From Flavobacteriales bacterium (GTDB lineage Bacteria > Bacteroidota > Bacteroidia > Flavobacteriales_D > Sanyastnellaceae): a DNA stretch of 64,000 bases. The translations under genes and the position numbers were made by a program. Below are positions 51,801-61,515 of this stretch, piece by piece (within the stretch, counting starts at the first letter, position 1; each line of letters opens with the position of its first letter). The notes under the pieces are model-generated. The model ran no database searches and was not told the origin of the DNA. It was given only the letters and a program-made list of their open reading frames with translations. The stretch lies in assembly GCA_016722445.1 (NCBI GenBank), contig JADKIZ010000007.1, positions 124,001-188,000 of the forward strand. Reading direction: 5' to 3'.

Positions 51801-52319
51801 TGGTCCAGTAATGTAAAAACCGAAAACGTCGTTGAATGGAGAGTTAACCCATTCATTATACTCTTCTGATGCGAATGTATAATTAAAACGAAGTGAATCA
51901 CCTTGTGGAGTGATATCAAATTCGAACATGGTTGCATCGTATGTTGTCCTGTCTTGAGCTTGATTGAGAAGTGTACTTCCGGGACAATCATTGTCGAAAT
52001 AATCACATGTACCTTGGCTCGTCGAGCAGTTACCAATGGTATTGTTAGGTCCTACCGAATAGAGCGCCTTACCTGTGGTAAGAAGCAGACCCTGATTCGT
52101 ACCGATTTCAGTACCGTTTGAGGTGTAGTAACCATACGTGCTGTCACATGCAGTTACTACTACGTTGGAGATGGTGACGCCCGGACCAACAAGATTTTGA
52201 ATCATCTGTTCGGGTGTCATGTTGATGTCGACGTTATAGGATTGTGCACGTGACATCACGCCTGTGAGCATCAATAATGCTATCAGGAGGGAGGATTTCT
52301 GGTTGAAAATATTCATCAT
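45873..52319 (-). CDS. SprB-like giant surface adhesin, T9SS type-B cargo
   Basis: The 2,148-residue protein has a signal peptide (SLLIALLMLTGVMSRAQ) and an N-terminal choice-of-anchor L domain (MTPEQMIQNLVGPGVTISNV; FASEEYNEWVNSPFNDVFGF; YHLKLVIADGTDHVYDSGVF). About 18-20 SprB repeats of 70-80 residues follow (pattern VSCNGVCDGSISIVIAGGNP, then YSVEWTGPNG, LCGGTYTVTVTDANNCT, ITLTQP). A P-domain-like insert lies near residues 930-1080 (TGTHSWVSDLAFHLVGPPNC; GWAVQIYDCVSGDFG). The type-B C-terminus has SPNGDGFNDTYVIDGAEF and FKVFNRWGNLVYEK. SprB-like proteins are moved along the cell surface in gliding or act as adhesins. PorP/SprF and PorE-like genes follow in the same operon. The frame is intact over 6.4 kb. 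Confidence 0.93.
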   Translation of the reverse strand: MMNIFNQKSSLLIALLMLTGVMSRAQSYNVDINMTPEQMIQNLVGPGVTISNVVVTACDSTYGYYTSNGTEIGTNQGLLLTTGKALYSVGPNNTIGNCSTSQGTCDYFDNDCPGSTLLNQAQDRTTYDATMFEFDITPQGDSLRFNYTFASEEYNEWVNSPFNDVFGFYITGPNVGTDVNIALVPNTAQVVAINTVNALSNSSYFYNNQNPLGQYIQYDGFTIGLYAAIGNLIPCETYHLKLVIADGTDHVYDSGVFINSIESNPIIVLTATSNGLDYMVEGCNTGTISFSRTVVTPDPQDVLFWIGGTATNGLDYTPQIGSGIPLDLNSITIPANSQSVSFDISAALDGIDEGQEYITVYLGNPLCSGNQVLDSVNFYIYDYLDLDLSPEDSSICAGQCLDLVGVSNVSDLADFVWSSNVIDPIGLTAQVCPTETTTYGLTAIVGDCEITDEVTVNVSSITVELEGTDINCEGGTTGSISVTIIDGLEPYTYIWTGPDGFTSTDSLPTNLAPGEYCVEVTDAAGCVASGCATLVQTNELTATSVLSDYSCSMVSCFGSCDGSIDITTDGGVEPFTFEWTGDDGFTANTEDITGLCAGSYDLVITDDVGCQYTNSYTLTEPDSVTLVVVGSTDLLCTGVETGEASVQAAGGCPVYTYSWSHDAGVTGPVATNLGSGTYQVSVTDQNGCTSDGSVTIVINDPIDPLNVTIDEISIYPGGYSVSCPGAEDGYINITIAGGLAPYISTWQNVTTGIIYNTEDLTNAPCGEYSLIVLDDNGCTFSQSLQLTCVPDMSVELDITDNPCGAPDLGAGSIDVISTSGGQGDPYTYEWNGPSCSPCSTQNITNLNSGVYVLTVTDAQGCEAEFTATISQNDAFEASGDVTQPTCAGTCNGEIDITVVGDSSTGPPPFIIDASTQIQICVTGTHSWVSDLAFHLVGPPNCGSPDILMSPNPGANGQGNICNSGNDITNLCFSSESTNNLDVCAGAPFTLSGTFGSYGASATPIDWSALNGCDVSEPGWAVQIYDCVSGDFGALTDATMTFSGINSLGDPTTAVYSTAVGFNSPINDNSCDPSSASVFYVDQSIIGGGGDPGNYTYTWTGPGGYTASTQDITGLCPGTYTVNISSGTCEQTLTFDIIDPEQLEVVEVAIINPTCFGQNNGSIDIDVIGGSGDYSYVWIPSPSCFFSGANTQDISSLFECTYNYSITDNVTGCNVVGSFTLDAPQVMDIVIVTSDFDGGYNISCHGANDGQISVFVTGGTPDCTLFAPYCYDYDWITDCTELDPEEYGYDPNADSNSGLYAGTYGINVYDANGCLATTCLDLIEPDSIQSPAVIENIDCVNSTGCITPNLSGGSGLYLIYEWTGDIGSNTPDAPTLCGLAAGDYSLTITDSNNCQDTFYYEISEIPQLTATVISTTDVSCYGACDGEVEVTLDGGEAPIMCTITGGPLPSPIVITELTTGTTVIPNLCAGDYTMEHEDINGCTATVTFTINQPDSLTIDLLSIIQEAGQIYDLQCLGDTSGAIDATISGGTFPYTYIWTDELLNIIGSDEDIDSLQAGTYCLTVLDFNGCSAQACITLTEPSEALTATSEVSVYNDIYNVSCYNATDGFIDITVAGGVPGYTFEWNGDGTVNNQEDQTGLGAGTYDVLVIDSNFCTTLLEFQLIEPTPITIDATVSLFDGGYNVSCNGVCDGSISIVIAGGNPGYSVEWTGPNGFTSTDENLTDLCGGTYTVTVTDANNCTEQQSITLTQPAILTAEINSSPNCSTGNVDLCVTVTGGSGNYTYSWSNGSTSACTVVTQDGQVCVTVTDSNGCTAEVCVDIDVEAPLNVSGTVTNTSCGLCLGAIDLTVSGGFPPYDISWTGGSTSQDLTDLCAGTYTVIVTDASGCSIELPFTVLDTPGVTITTQQQDVRCNGEATGTASAIITGGTAPYDIVWTDAQFNEVGTGSSIQGLTAGVYTVTVTDANDCGGSSQVIITEPSALIIDEVEVSVFGNFNISSPNGTDGTIHVGVIGGTPEYIYSWTPEGLPAEHELTGLGAGDYTVTITDANGCTVDSLITLTAPRDFMIYTALSPNGDGFNDTYVIDGAEFCPGNQFKVFNRWGNLVYEKNNYYNQWYGQDKDNAPLADGTYFVIFEGCSKEVSTYVDLRRE

Positions 52320-52375
52320 AATTATGAAGAAGTAATCGTTCTAAGATAGTTGAAGATAGAGGAGTTCACTCCTGA

Positions 52376-52753
52376 TTAGTTGCCTGTGCGAGAAGCGCGG
52401 CAGGCGTCCATGAACATTTGTTCATTGTAATTTTCCGGAGTTGCAATAGTACCCAGGCTAATGGTGCTTATCAACGTCTTAAATGCGACCTTGTTATCGT
52501 CGGTCGAGTTGGATAAGCTTGTCGATCCAATCACTTTAATTTTTAATACATGTGATGGGATACATGCAGAGGCAATTTCAAACCTGCCATCATTCTTCAC
52601 TTGCTGGTGAAGGGTTGCGTAGTTATCGACGTTCAGATCGGATGCAAGTACATAAAAATACTGTGCGATCTGAGGTGTGGATTGCGCATCATGTCGGATT
52701 GACATCAGACAAAAGGCGGCTGTGACAAAAAGAAGGGTAAAAACTTTTCTCAT
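52376..52753 (-). CDS. Small secreted protein of unknown function
   Basis: From ATG 52753 the protein has 125 residues with a signal peptide (RKVFTLLFVTAAFCLMS). The mature part (QIAQYFYVLASDLNVDNYAT; LHQQVKNDGRFEIASACIPS) has two cysteines and no recognised domain. It lies 56 bases before the giant SprB-like gene on the same strand and is probably the first gene of that operon. Small secreted proteins next to sprB-like genes have been seen in other Bacteroidota, but I cannot match this one to SprC or SprD. Confidence 0.6.
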   Translation of the reverse strand: MRKVFTLLFVTAAFCLMSIRHDAQSTPQIAQYFYVLASDLNVDNYATLHQQVKNDGRFEIASACIPSHVLKIKVIGSTSLSNSTDDNKVAFKTLISTISLGTIATPENYNEQMFMDACRASRTGN

Positions 52754-52898
52754 ACGTATTTGAATATGGGTGAAATGCAAACAGGCGGGCTAGCCTCTCC
52801 GCAATTTTGGCAAATATGTTTCAATTCTGTGAAATTCCGGCTGATTCCGTTTAATTTATGATTAAACTCTTTCGAAACCCCAGTGATTATGACGATAA

Positions 52899-53690
52899 TC
52901 AGACAATTCGTTGCCGCATTGCTTCATAGAGAATTATTCCAGATGCAACAGACACATTTAACGATGAAGTTTTACCTGTCATCGGAATTTTCACGAGTTC
53001 ATCGCATTTTCGCATCAATTCATGGCTGATTCCTGTTTCTTCATTGCCCATGACAATGCAGATCGGTTGTTTCAATTTGGAAGCATGTGGCAGGATGTTA
53101 CCTTTCTCTGTACATCCAATAAGAGCGATACCACATTGACGAAGATACTCCGTGAGTGAAGAAATGGATTTGATTCTGCACACGGCGATATTATGCAAAG
53201 CACCTGCTGATGTCTTTATTGCTTCTTCATTGATTGCAGCGCTATTATTCTCAGGAATGAGAACAGCGTGAGCTCCGAAACATTCCGCACTTCTTGCTAT
53301 AGCCCCAAAGTTGCGAACGTCAGTGACACTGTCCAACAAGAGAATAAGTGGTGTTTCGCCTCGCTCATAGATAGAGGGAACAATATTTTCAATGTTGCCA
53401 AAACTGATAGGGGAGATGAATGCGATTACACCTTGATGGTTCTTGTTCGTGATACCATTCAGTTTTTCAGGTGGAACAGTTTTATAGCTTATACCATGTT
53501 CTTGCATGACCTGACGGGCTTCTAGGAAGAGATCTCCTTTCAGACCTTTCTGCACGAATACCTTTTCAATGTCTTTACCAGCCTGTATAGCTTCAATAAG
53601 TGGCCTCAATCCTATCAGCATTTGGTTTCTGACTGGTTTGGTATGAGAAGAGAAAGAAGGTTTGCGATCCGATGAATGTGAATGGTGCAT
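52899..53690 (-). CDS. rlmB: 23S rRNA (guanosine-2'-O)-methyltransferase RlmB
   Basis: The 263-residue protein has the SpoU/TrmH organisation. An N-terminal substrate-binding domain (MLIGLRPLIEAIQAGKDIEK; NHQGVIAFISP) is followed by the knotted SPOUT methyltransferase domain: LLLDSVTDVRNFGAIARSAE (motif 1 Asn/Arg), IVMGNEETGISHEL (motif 2) and IPMTGKTSSLNVSVASGII (motif 3). RlmB methylates G2251 of 23S rRNA in the ribosome's peptidyl-transferase region. The first 23 residues are His/Ser-rich and a start at ATG 53621 is possible. It is divergent from the rRNA operon; the pairing is probably coincidental. Confidence 0.9.
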   Translation of the reverse strand: MHHSHSSDRKPSFSSHTKPVRNQMLIGLRPLIEAIQAGKDIEKVFVQKGLKGDLFLEARQVMQEHGISYKTVPPEKLNGITNKNHQGVIAFISPISFGNIENIVPSIYERGETPLILLLDSVTDVRNFGAIARSAECFGAHAVLIPENNSAAINEEAIKTSAGALHNIAVCRIKSISSLTEYLRQCGIALIGCTEKGNILPHASKLKQPICIVMGNEETGISHELMRKCDELVKIPMTGKTSSLNVSVASGIILYEAMRQRIV

Positions 53691-53932
53691 ATGTACTTAA
53701 TGGTAGGATGCGAAGTTAGCACCAGATGTCAGGAGGATAACCCGATTTGAAGTCGAAACAGCTGAAACTCCAATGAAATGGGGTGTTTGGGGCAGTAATG
53801 TGATCGTGTAAGAAGATGATGAACGAAAATTGAAAAGGCGGGATTTTGCAGTCACCAAAAAAAAGTTCAACTTTTTTCAAGCTGGAAACCAGTGGTTAAG
53901 ATAGTAGTCGATAAAATATTTTGACTAGGTAC

Positions 53933-53962
53933 TTGCGCAGACAAAAAACAGGTGTACATTTG
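53933..53962 (+). promoter_or_regulatory. rRNA promoter P1
   Basis: TTG at 53933-53935 and TACATTTG at 53955-53962, separated by 19 bases, match the Bacteroidota -33/-7 promoter pattern (TTG, TAnnTTTG). The start of transcription should lie a few bases after 53966. Confidence 0.7.
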
Positions 53963-53986
53963 CACCCGCTTTTGAAAAACGACAAC

Positions 53987-53995
53987 GTTCTTTGA
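53987..53995 (+). promoter_or_regulatory. boxA-like antitermination motif 1 (GTTCTTTGA)
   Basis: GTTCTTTGA resembles the boxA core (GCTCTTTAA in E. coli) recognised by NusB/S10 in rRNA transcripts. The same nine bases recur at 54137 and 56247, each time before an rRNA. Confidence 0.55.
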
Positions 53996-54061
53996 GCAAA
54001 CATCAAAAGCACATCAGTCAAGGGTTCTAGAAAAAAAAAATTAAATTTTTTTTCAAGAAAA

Positions 54062-54094
54062 TTTGGAAAACGGAATGTGACTACAGTATGTTTG
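54062..54094 (+). promoter_or_regulatory. rRNA promoter P2 (candidate)
   Basis: TTTG at 54062-54065 and TATGTTTG at 54087-54094, separated by 21 bases, fit the same consensus. A C-run follows directly. A second promoter ~130 bases downstream of P1 is common for rRNA operons. Confidence 0.5.
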
Positions 54095-54136
54095 CCCCCC
54101 CAATTCAAAAAGTGAATTCGGGAAAAGTGAAAAAAA

Positions 54137-54145
54137 GTTCTTTGA
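54137..54145 (+). promoter_or_regulatory. boxA-like motif 2 before 16S
   Basis: GTTCTTTGA again, followed by TATAATGC, about 58 bases before the mature 16S start. It is downstream of both promoters and so in both transcripts. Confidence 0.55.
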
Positions 54146-54202
54146 TATAATGCAGCAGCGAACAGGTAAATTGTTTTAAGAAGCCAAGAGATTAAACATC
54201 TT

Positions 54203-55732
<1,530 letters not shown>

Positions 55733-55788
55733 TAGAGTATGCTTCTTAGAATTATTTCCTGTTCGTTCTGCATTACCATTTTATTTTC

Positions 55789-55862
55789 AGTCCTGTAGCT
55801 CAGTTGGTTAGAGCACTACACTGATAATGTAGGGGTCAGCAGTTCAAATCTGCTCAGGACTA
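55789..55862 (+). tRNA. tRNA-Ile (GAT)
   Basis: The acceptor stem AGTCCTG/CAGGACT is perfect. The anticodon stem CTACA/TGTAG encloses CTGATAA, anticodon GAT. The D arm (GCTC...GAGC) and T arm (GCAGTTCAAATCTGC) are regular. The standard place in the 16S-23S spacer supports it. CCA is not fully encoded. Confidence 0.97.
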
Positions 55863-55909
55863 CAAATCAGGGCGCGCAAAAACAACTGCTGCATACCTGA
55901 AACTAAAAT

Positions 55910-55983
55910 GGGGAATTAGCTCAGCTGGCTAGAGCACCTGCCTTGCACGCAGGGGGTCAACGGTTCGAATCCGTTATTCTCCA
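55910..55983 (+). tRNA. tRNA-Ala (TGC)
   Basis: The acceptor stem GGGGAAT/ATTCTCC has one G-U pair. The anticodon stem CCTGC/GCAGG encloses CTTGCAC, anticodon TGC. The T arm is AACGGTTCGAATCCGTT. It follows tRNA-Ile in the usual order. CCA is not encoded. Confidence 0.97.
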
Positions 55984-56143
55984 CGAAGGATAATTGAAAT
56001 TAATTATGGAGTGATATGTTCACAATAAAGGTGTCATACTGGACGGCTTCGCCGCCAAGACGAATTGTGAGGGTTCGGGGTGGGTTGGAGAAAGAAAAAG
56101 AAGTGTCAAATGTTATGATGTGATAAGTAACCGACAAAACGTG

Positions 56144-56186
56144 TTGGGGGTCTTGAAGGTTATTGGTTCGATTCCAATATTCACCA
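56144..56186 (+). pseudogene. tRNA 3'-half remnant in the rRNA spacer
   Basis: ATTGG-TTCGATT-CCAAT (56162-56178) is a perfect T arm with a canonical TTCGA loop. It is followed by ATTCACC and a discriminator A, exactly the seven-base acceptor strand plus one. The matching 5' half (GGTGAAT start, D arm) is absent upstream, so this cannot be a working tRNA. It may be the relic of a third spacer tRNA. Confidence 0.5.
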
Positions 56187-56246
56187 CAGCTGCTGTATTG
56201 TGAAAACATTACAGTGTTAAATTGATCTTCGGATTGATTTGAACAA

Positions 56247-56255
56247 GTTCTTTGA
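56247..56255 (+). promoter_or_regulatory. boxA-like motif 3 before 23S
   Basis: GTTCTTTGA, identical to the two copies before 16S, about 22 bases before the 23S start. E. coli likewise repeats boxA before 23S. Confidence 0.55.
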
Positions 56256-56276
56256 TGTACTGATAGAGTTTAAAAG

Positions 56277-59055
<2,779 letters not shown>

Positions 59056-59082
59056 TAAGAACTCTATCAGTGCATTAACTTT

Positions 59083-59193
59083 TTTGGTGTCTATTGCGTT
59101 GGGGATCACCTCTTCCCATTCCGAACAGAGTAGTTAAGCCCAACAGCGCAGATGGTACTACGGTAACACGTGGGAGAGTATGTCGATGCCACT
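59083..59193 (+). rRNA. rrf: 5S ribosomal RNA
   Basis: Helix I pairs TGGTGTC (59085-59091) with GATGCCA (59185-59191). GGGGATCACCTCTTCCCATT, then CCGAACAGAGTAGTTAAGCC, is standard 5S text. The length of about 111 fits Bacteroidota. Its 3' two-thirds is the source of the downstream repeat array. Confidence 0.95.
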
Positions 59194-59198
59194 TTTCG

Positions 59199-59234
59199 AA
59201 AACCCCTGGATGATTTCCAGGGGTTTTTGTTTTT
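59199..59234 (+). terminator. rRNA operon terminator
   Basis: AACCCCTGG-atgattt-CCAGGGGTT followed by TTTGTTTTT, eight bases after 5S. The same terminator recurs at the end of each 5S-derived repeat unit. Confidence 0.92.
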
Positions 59235-59258
59235 ATACCCTTTTTTCTTCAAAATATT

Positions 59259-59489
59259 CTCTTCCCATTCCGATCCACCGCGGCGGATAAGCCCAACAGC
59301 GCAGATGGTACTACGGTAACACGTGGGAGAGTCCCGAGGCGCTTCAATTTCGGGATGGATATCCGTAGATTCAAATCTCGCTTCGCGATTTTGAATCAAC
59401 GGCTATCACATATGTCGATGCCACTTTCGAAAACTCCTGGATGATTTCCAGGGGTTTTTGTTTTTATACCCTTTTTTCTTCAAAATATT
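59259..59489 (+). repeat. 5S-derived tandem repeat, unit 1
   Basis: The unit begins with CTCTTCCCATTCCGA of 5S (helix III 5' strand) and so lacks the first ~24 bases of 5S. ACAGAGTAGT of loop C is replaced by TCCACCGCGGCGGA. About 40 bases match 5S exactly (TAAGCCCAACAGCGCAGATG onward to GTGGGAGAG). Then comes an ~80-base insert with two hairpins: TCCCGA...TTCGGGA, and GATTCAAATCTCGC/GCGATTTTGAATC. The 5S end (ATGTCGATGCCAC) and the rRNA terminator follow; here the stem has one mismatch (ACTCCTGG). No promoter box is visible in the unit. Confidence 0.9.
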
Positions 59490-59721
59490 CTCTTCCCATT
59501 CCGATCCGCCGCGGCGGATAAGCCCAACAGCGCAGATGGTACTACGGTAACACGTGGGAGAGCCCCGAGGCGCTTCGCTTTCGGGATGGATATCCGTAGA
59601 TTCAAATCTCGCTTCGCGAATTTGAATCAACTGCTATCACATATGTCGATGCCACTTTTCGAAAACCCCTGGATGATTTCCAGGGGTTTTTGTTTTTATA
59701 CCCTTTTTTCTTCAAAATATT
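59490..59721 (+). repeat. 5S-derived tandem repeat, unit 2
   Basis: Same layout as unit 1, 232 bases. The loop-C replacement is the perfect palindrome TCCGCCGCGGCGGA. The insert hairpin reads CCCCGAGGCGCTTCGCTTTCGGG with small changes. The terminator stem is perfect. Confidence 0.9.
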
Positions 59722-59952
59722 CTCTTCCCATTCCGATCCACCGCGGCGGATAAGCCCAACATCGCAGATGGCACTACGGTAACACGTGGGAAAGCCCCGA
59801 GGCGCTTCAATTTCGGGATGGATATCCGTAGATTCAAATCTCGCTTCGCGATTTTGAATCAACGGCTATCACATATGTCGATGCCACTTTTCGAAAACCC
59901 TTGGATGATTTCCAGGGGTTTTTGTTTTTATACGAATTTTTCTTCGAAAATT
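59722..59952 (+). repeat. 5S-derived tandem repeat, unit 3
   Basis: Same layout, 231 bases. The 5S core has three changes (ACATCGCAG, GGCACTACGG, GGGAAAG). The spacer after the terminator differs from units 1-2 (ATACGAATTTTTCTTCG). Confidence 0.9.
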
Positions 59953-60183
59953 CTCTTCCCATTCCGATCCGCGGCGGCGGATAAGCCCAACAGCGCAGAT
60001 GGTACTACGGTAACACGTGGGAGAGTCCCGAGGCGTTTCACTTTCGGGATGGATATCCGTAGATTCAAATCTCGCTTCGCGATTTTGAATCAACGGCTAT
60101 CACATATGTCGATGCCACTTTTCGAAAACCCTTGGATGATTTCCAGGGGTTTTTGTTTTTATATGAATCTTTTCTTTAAAAAT
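59953..60183 (+). repeat. 5S-derived tandem repeat, unit 4
   Basis: Same layout, 231 bases. Loop-C replacement TCCGCGGCGGCGGA, 5S core identical to the true gene, terminator stem with one T (CCCTTGG). Confidence 0.9.
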
Positions 60184-60297
60184 TCTCTTCTCATTCCGAT
60201 CCGCTGCTTCGGAAATACTCATCATCTGCGATGGTATTGTGGCTACATCTGGGATTGCCCCGAATCAATTGAATTTCGGAATGATTCTCTGTATTAC
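60184..60297 (+). repeat. 5S-derived repeat, decayed unit 5
   Basis: CTCTTCTCATTCCGATCCGC, a TTCGGA half-palindrome, GCGATGGTATTGTGGCTAC, TGGGATTGCCCCGAA and ATTTCGGAATGATTCTC follow the unit order but with many substitutions. It lacks the 5S end and terminator, so it is the oldest or least maintained copy. Confidence 0.75.
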
Positions 60298-60340
60298 CCG
60301 CCTTACATAAATATCATACAACATAGATAGACTTGAGATG

Positions 60341-60366
60341 AAAGCTGCAACGGTGGCTTTTTTGCT
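60341..60366 (+). terminator. Terminator at the end of the array
   Basis: AAAGCTGC-aacg-GTGGCTTT (two G-U pairs) followed by TTT. It differs from the rRNA terminator and lies before the lipoprotein gene. Confidence 0.6.
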
Positions 60367-60414
60367 GACGTGTTCACATTTTGTTTGATGATCGATTGGT
60401 TAGAAATACTTTCA

Positions 60415-61134
60415 ATGAAAAAAAAATACCATTTGCCTGTTTCTCTAATTGGATTGATTTGCCTTCATCTGTTTCTTACTGGTTGTAAGCATGATCCAAG
60501 TGAGGAGGTAATAAACGAAATTCTTACCACTGAAGAAATTGAGCCAGTTGGTCATATGGCCGTAGATCCAACTTCGCACTCGTTCATCTTTCGCACAAAT
60601 GGTGGCGGAACTATTTATGTTCGTTTAAATGAGGTACCTGAAATAAAAATCTCACATGATGATTATGAGGGATTTCAACTTGATTTCTGGGGATCAACGC
60701 CGGATGATGCTTCGTTTTACGGCATGCATGAAAGCCTAAATTGGAAACATCTAAAGGATCGGTTGTCGAATACGAGAACAATCATTTTTCCTGATGGTGC
60801 AAAATTGACCATGATTGCTGACGGAGTGGAGGGGCCGCTGATTTCAGTAAGCATTTATGATATGAATGAAAGTCATCGAATTGATATTCAAAGAAAAGAA
60901 CTGATTCATAGTTCAGGGAACTTGACTGTAGCAGAAGAATTGGAAATACAGGAAGCAGATGGAGAAGTTGGTGGATTTGAGTTCACGGAAACCGGATTGA
61001 TTTACTTCAATTCGTTTATTGAAACGACGCCTGGCATTCTTGAATATGATTATTATCTGCTCGGTGAACTCCTATTCGATTCACCTAATGCCGTCCTTGA
61101 TCATTACGATGATCCAAGATTCGATCATACCTGA
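60415..61134 (+). CDS. Putative lipoprotein of unknown function
   Basis: From ATG 60415 the protein has 239 residues with a lipoprotein signal (LIGLICLHLFLTGC). The mature part is acidic and beta-rich (GHMAVDPTSHSFIFRTNGGG; TIYVRLNEVPEIKIS), with no recognised domain or cysteine pair. It lies alone between the 5S-derived array and a remnant reading frame. A frame start at 60370 would place 15 residues before the signal and is less likely. I cannot name a family. Confidence 0.6.
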   Translation: MKKKYHLPVSLIGLICLHLFLTGCKHDPSEEVINEILTTEEIEPVGHMAVDPTSHSFIFRTNGGGTIYVRLNEVPEIKISHDDYEGFQLDFWGSTPDDASFYGMHESLNWKHLKDRLSNTRTIIFPDGAKLTMIADGVEGPLISVSIYDMNESHRIDIQRKELIHSSGNLTVAEELEIQEADGEVGGFEFTETGLIYFNSFIETTPGILEYDYYLLGELLFDSPNAVLDHYDDPRFDHT

Positions 61135-61208
61135 ACATAAAAGAATCTTTTTTTTGAGTTTCCCAATTCCGGTAAACCAATAAACGAAAACTTTAATACA
61201 GAAGTGCA

Positions 61209-61427
61209 GTGGAATTCATACACCGTGAAATCCCATCGAATACTAATATTCCGAATTCTCGCGCGAGGCGATGCTCAATTCTGGTGATTCCACAATCATG
61301 GGAAAAATTAGACCATGTCTGTGACCATCTGTACAAGGCAGAGCTTACTTATGAGTTCGATGATTGAGGAAATTTTGTTTACTATGGCGCACTGAATTTC
61401 ATTGATGTGATTGAATTCAGTATCTAA
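61209..61427 (+). pseudogene. Possible small coding remnant with in-frame TGA
   Basis: From GTG 61209 the frame reads VEFIHREIPSNTNIPNSRAR, then SWEKLDHVCDHLYKAELTYE, then FDD, TGA (61365-61367) and GNFVYYGALNFIDVIEFSI before TAA. The text after the TGA has protein-like composition, which suggests a broken small gene, but there is no family match. The remaining bases of 61135-61515 hold only the terminator at 61465. Confidence 0.3.
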
Positions 61428-61464
61428 GATTTTCGCCAGTATTCTCGAATGAATTCAAAACAAT

Positions 61465-61501
61465 AAAAAAAACGCCATCCAATGCGGATGGCGTTTTTTA
61501 T
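61465..61501 (-). terminator. Intrinsic terminator of the PorP/SprF gene
   Basis: AACGCCATCC-aatgc-GGATGGCGTT flanked by A- and T-runs, about 15 bases after the minus-strand stop at 61516. The symmetry allows function in both directions. Confidence 0.85.
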
Positions 61502-61515
61502 TGATACTATTTTCT

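Larger units (their letters stand above)
53691..54202 (+). promoter_or_regulatory. rRNA operon promoter and leader region
   Basis: These 512 bases between rlmB and 16S carry no gene. They contain two promoter candidates (53933-53962 and 54062-54094) and two GTTCTTTGA motifs (53987 and 54137), and an A/T-rich stretch at 54030-54060 (long A and T runs that could fold back). The frame at 53896-54108 is not credible. Confidence 0.7.
55984..56276 (+). other. tRNA-Ala to 23S spacer with tRNA-like remnant
   Basis: The 293-base spacer contains a small hairpin (CGGCTTCGCCG near 56045), the tRNA-like 3' fragment at 56144-56186 and a boxA-like motif at 56247-56255. No gene is seen. Confidence 0.6.

Noticed and set aside
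53896..54108. Minus-strand 70-codon frame in the rRNA leader
   Set aside because: Its Phe-rich text comes from A/T runs in the promoter and leader region.
59259..60183. CRISPR-like array (regular tandem units)
   Set aside because: The repeat is the whole 231-base unit with no variable spacers, it derives from 5S, and no cas gene is present.
59106..60330. Open frames of 74-170 codons on both strands across the 5S-derived array, with near-identical protein text
   Set aside because: Their similarity is a by-product of the DNA repeat. They cross rRNA-like cores and terminators, have no family likeness and no start signals.
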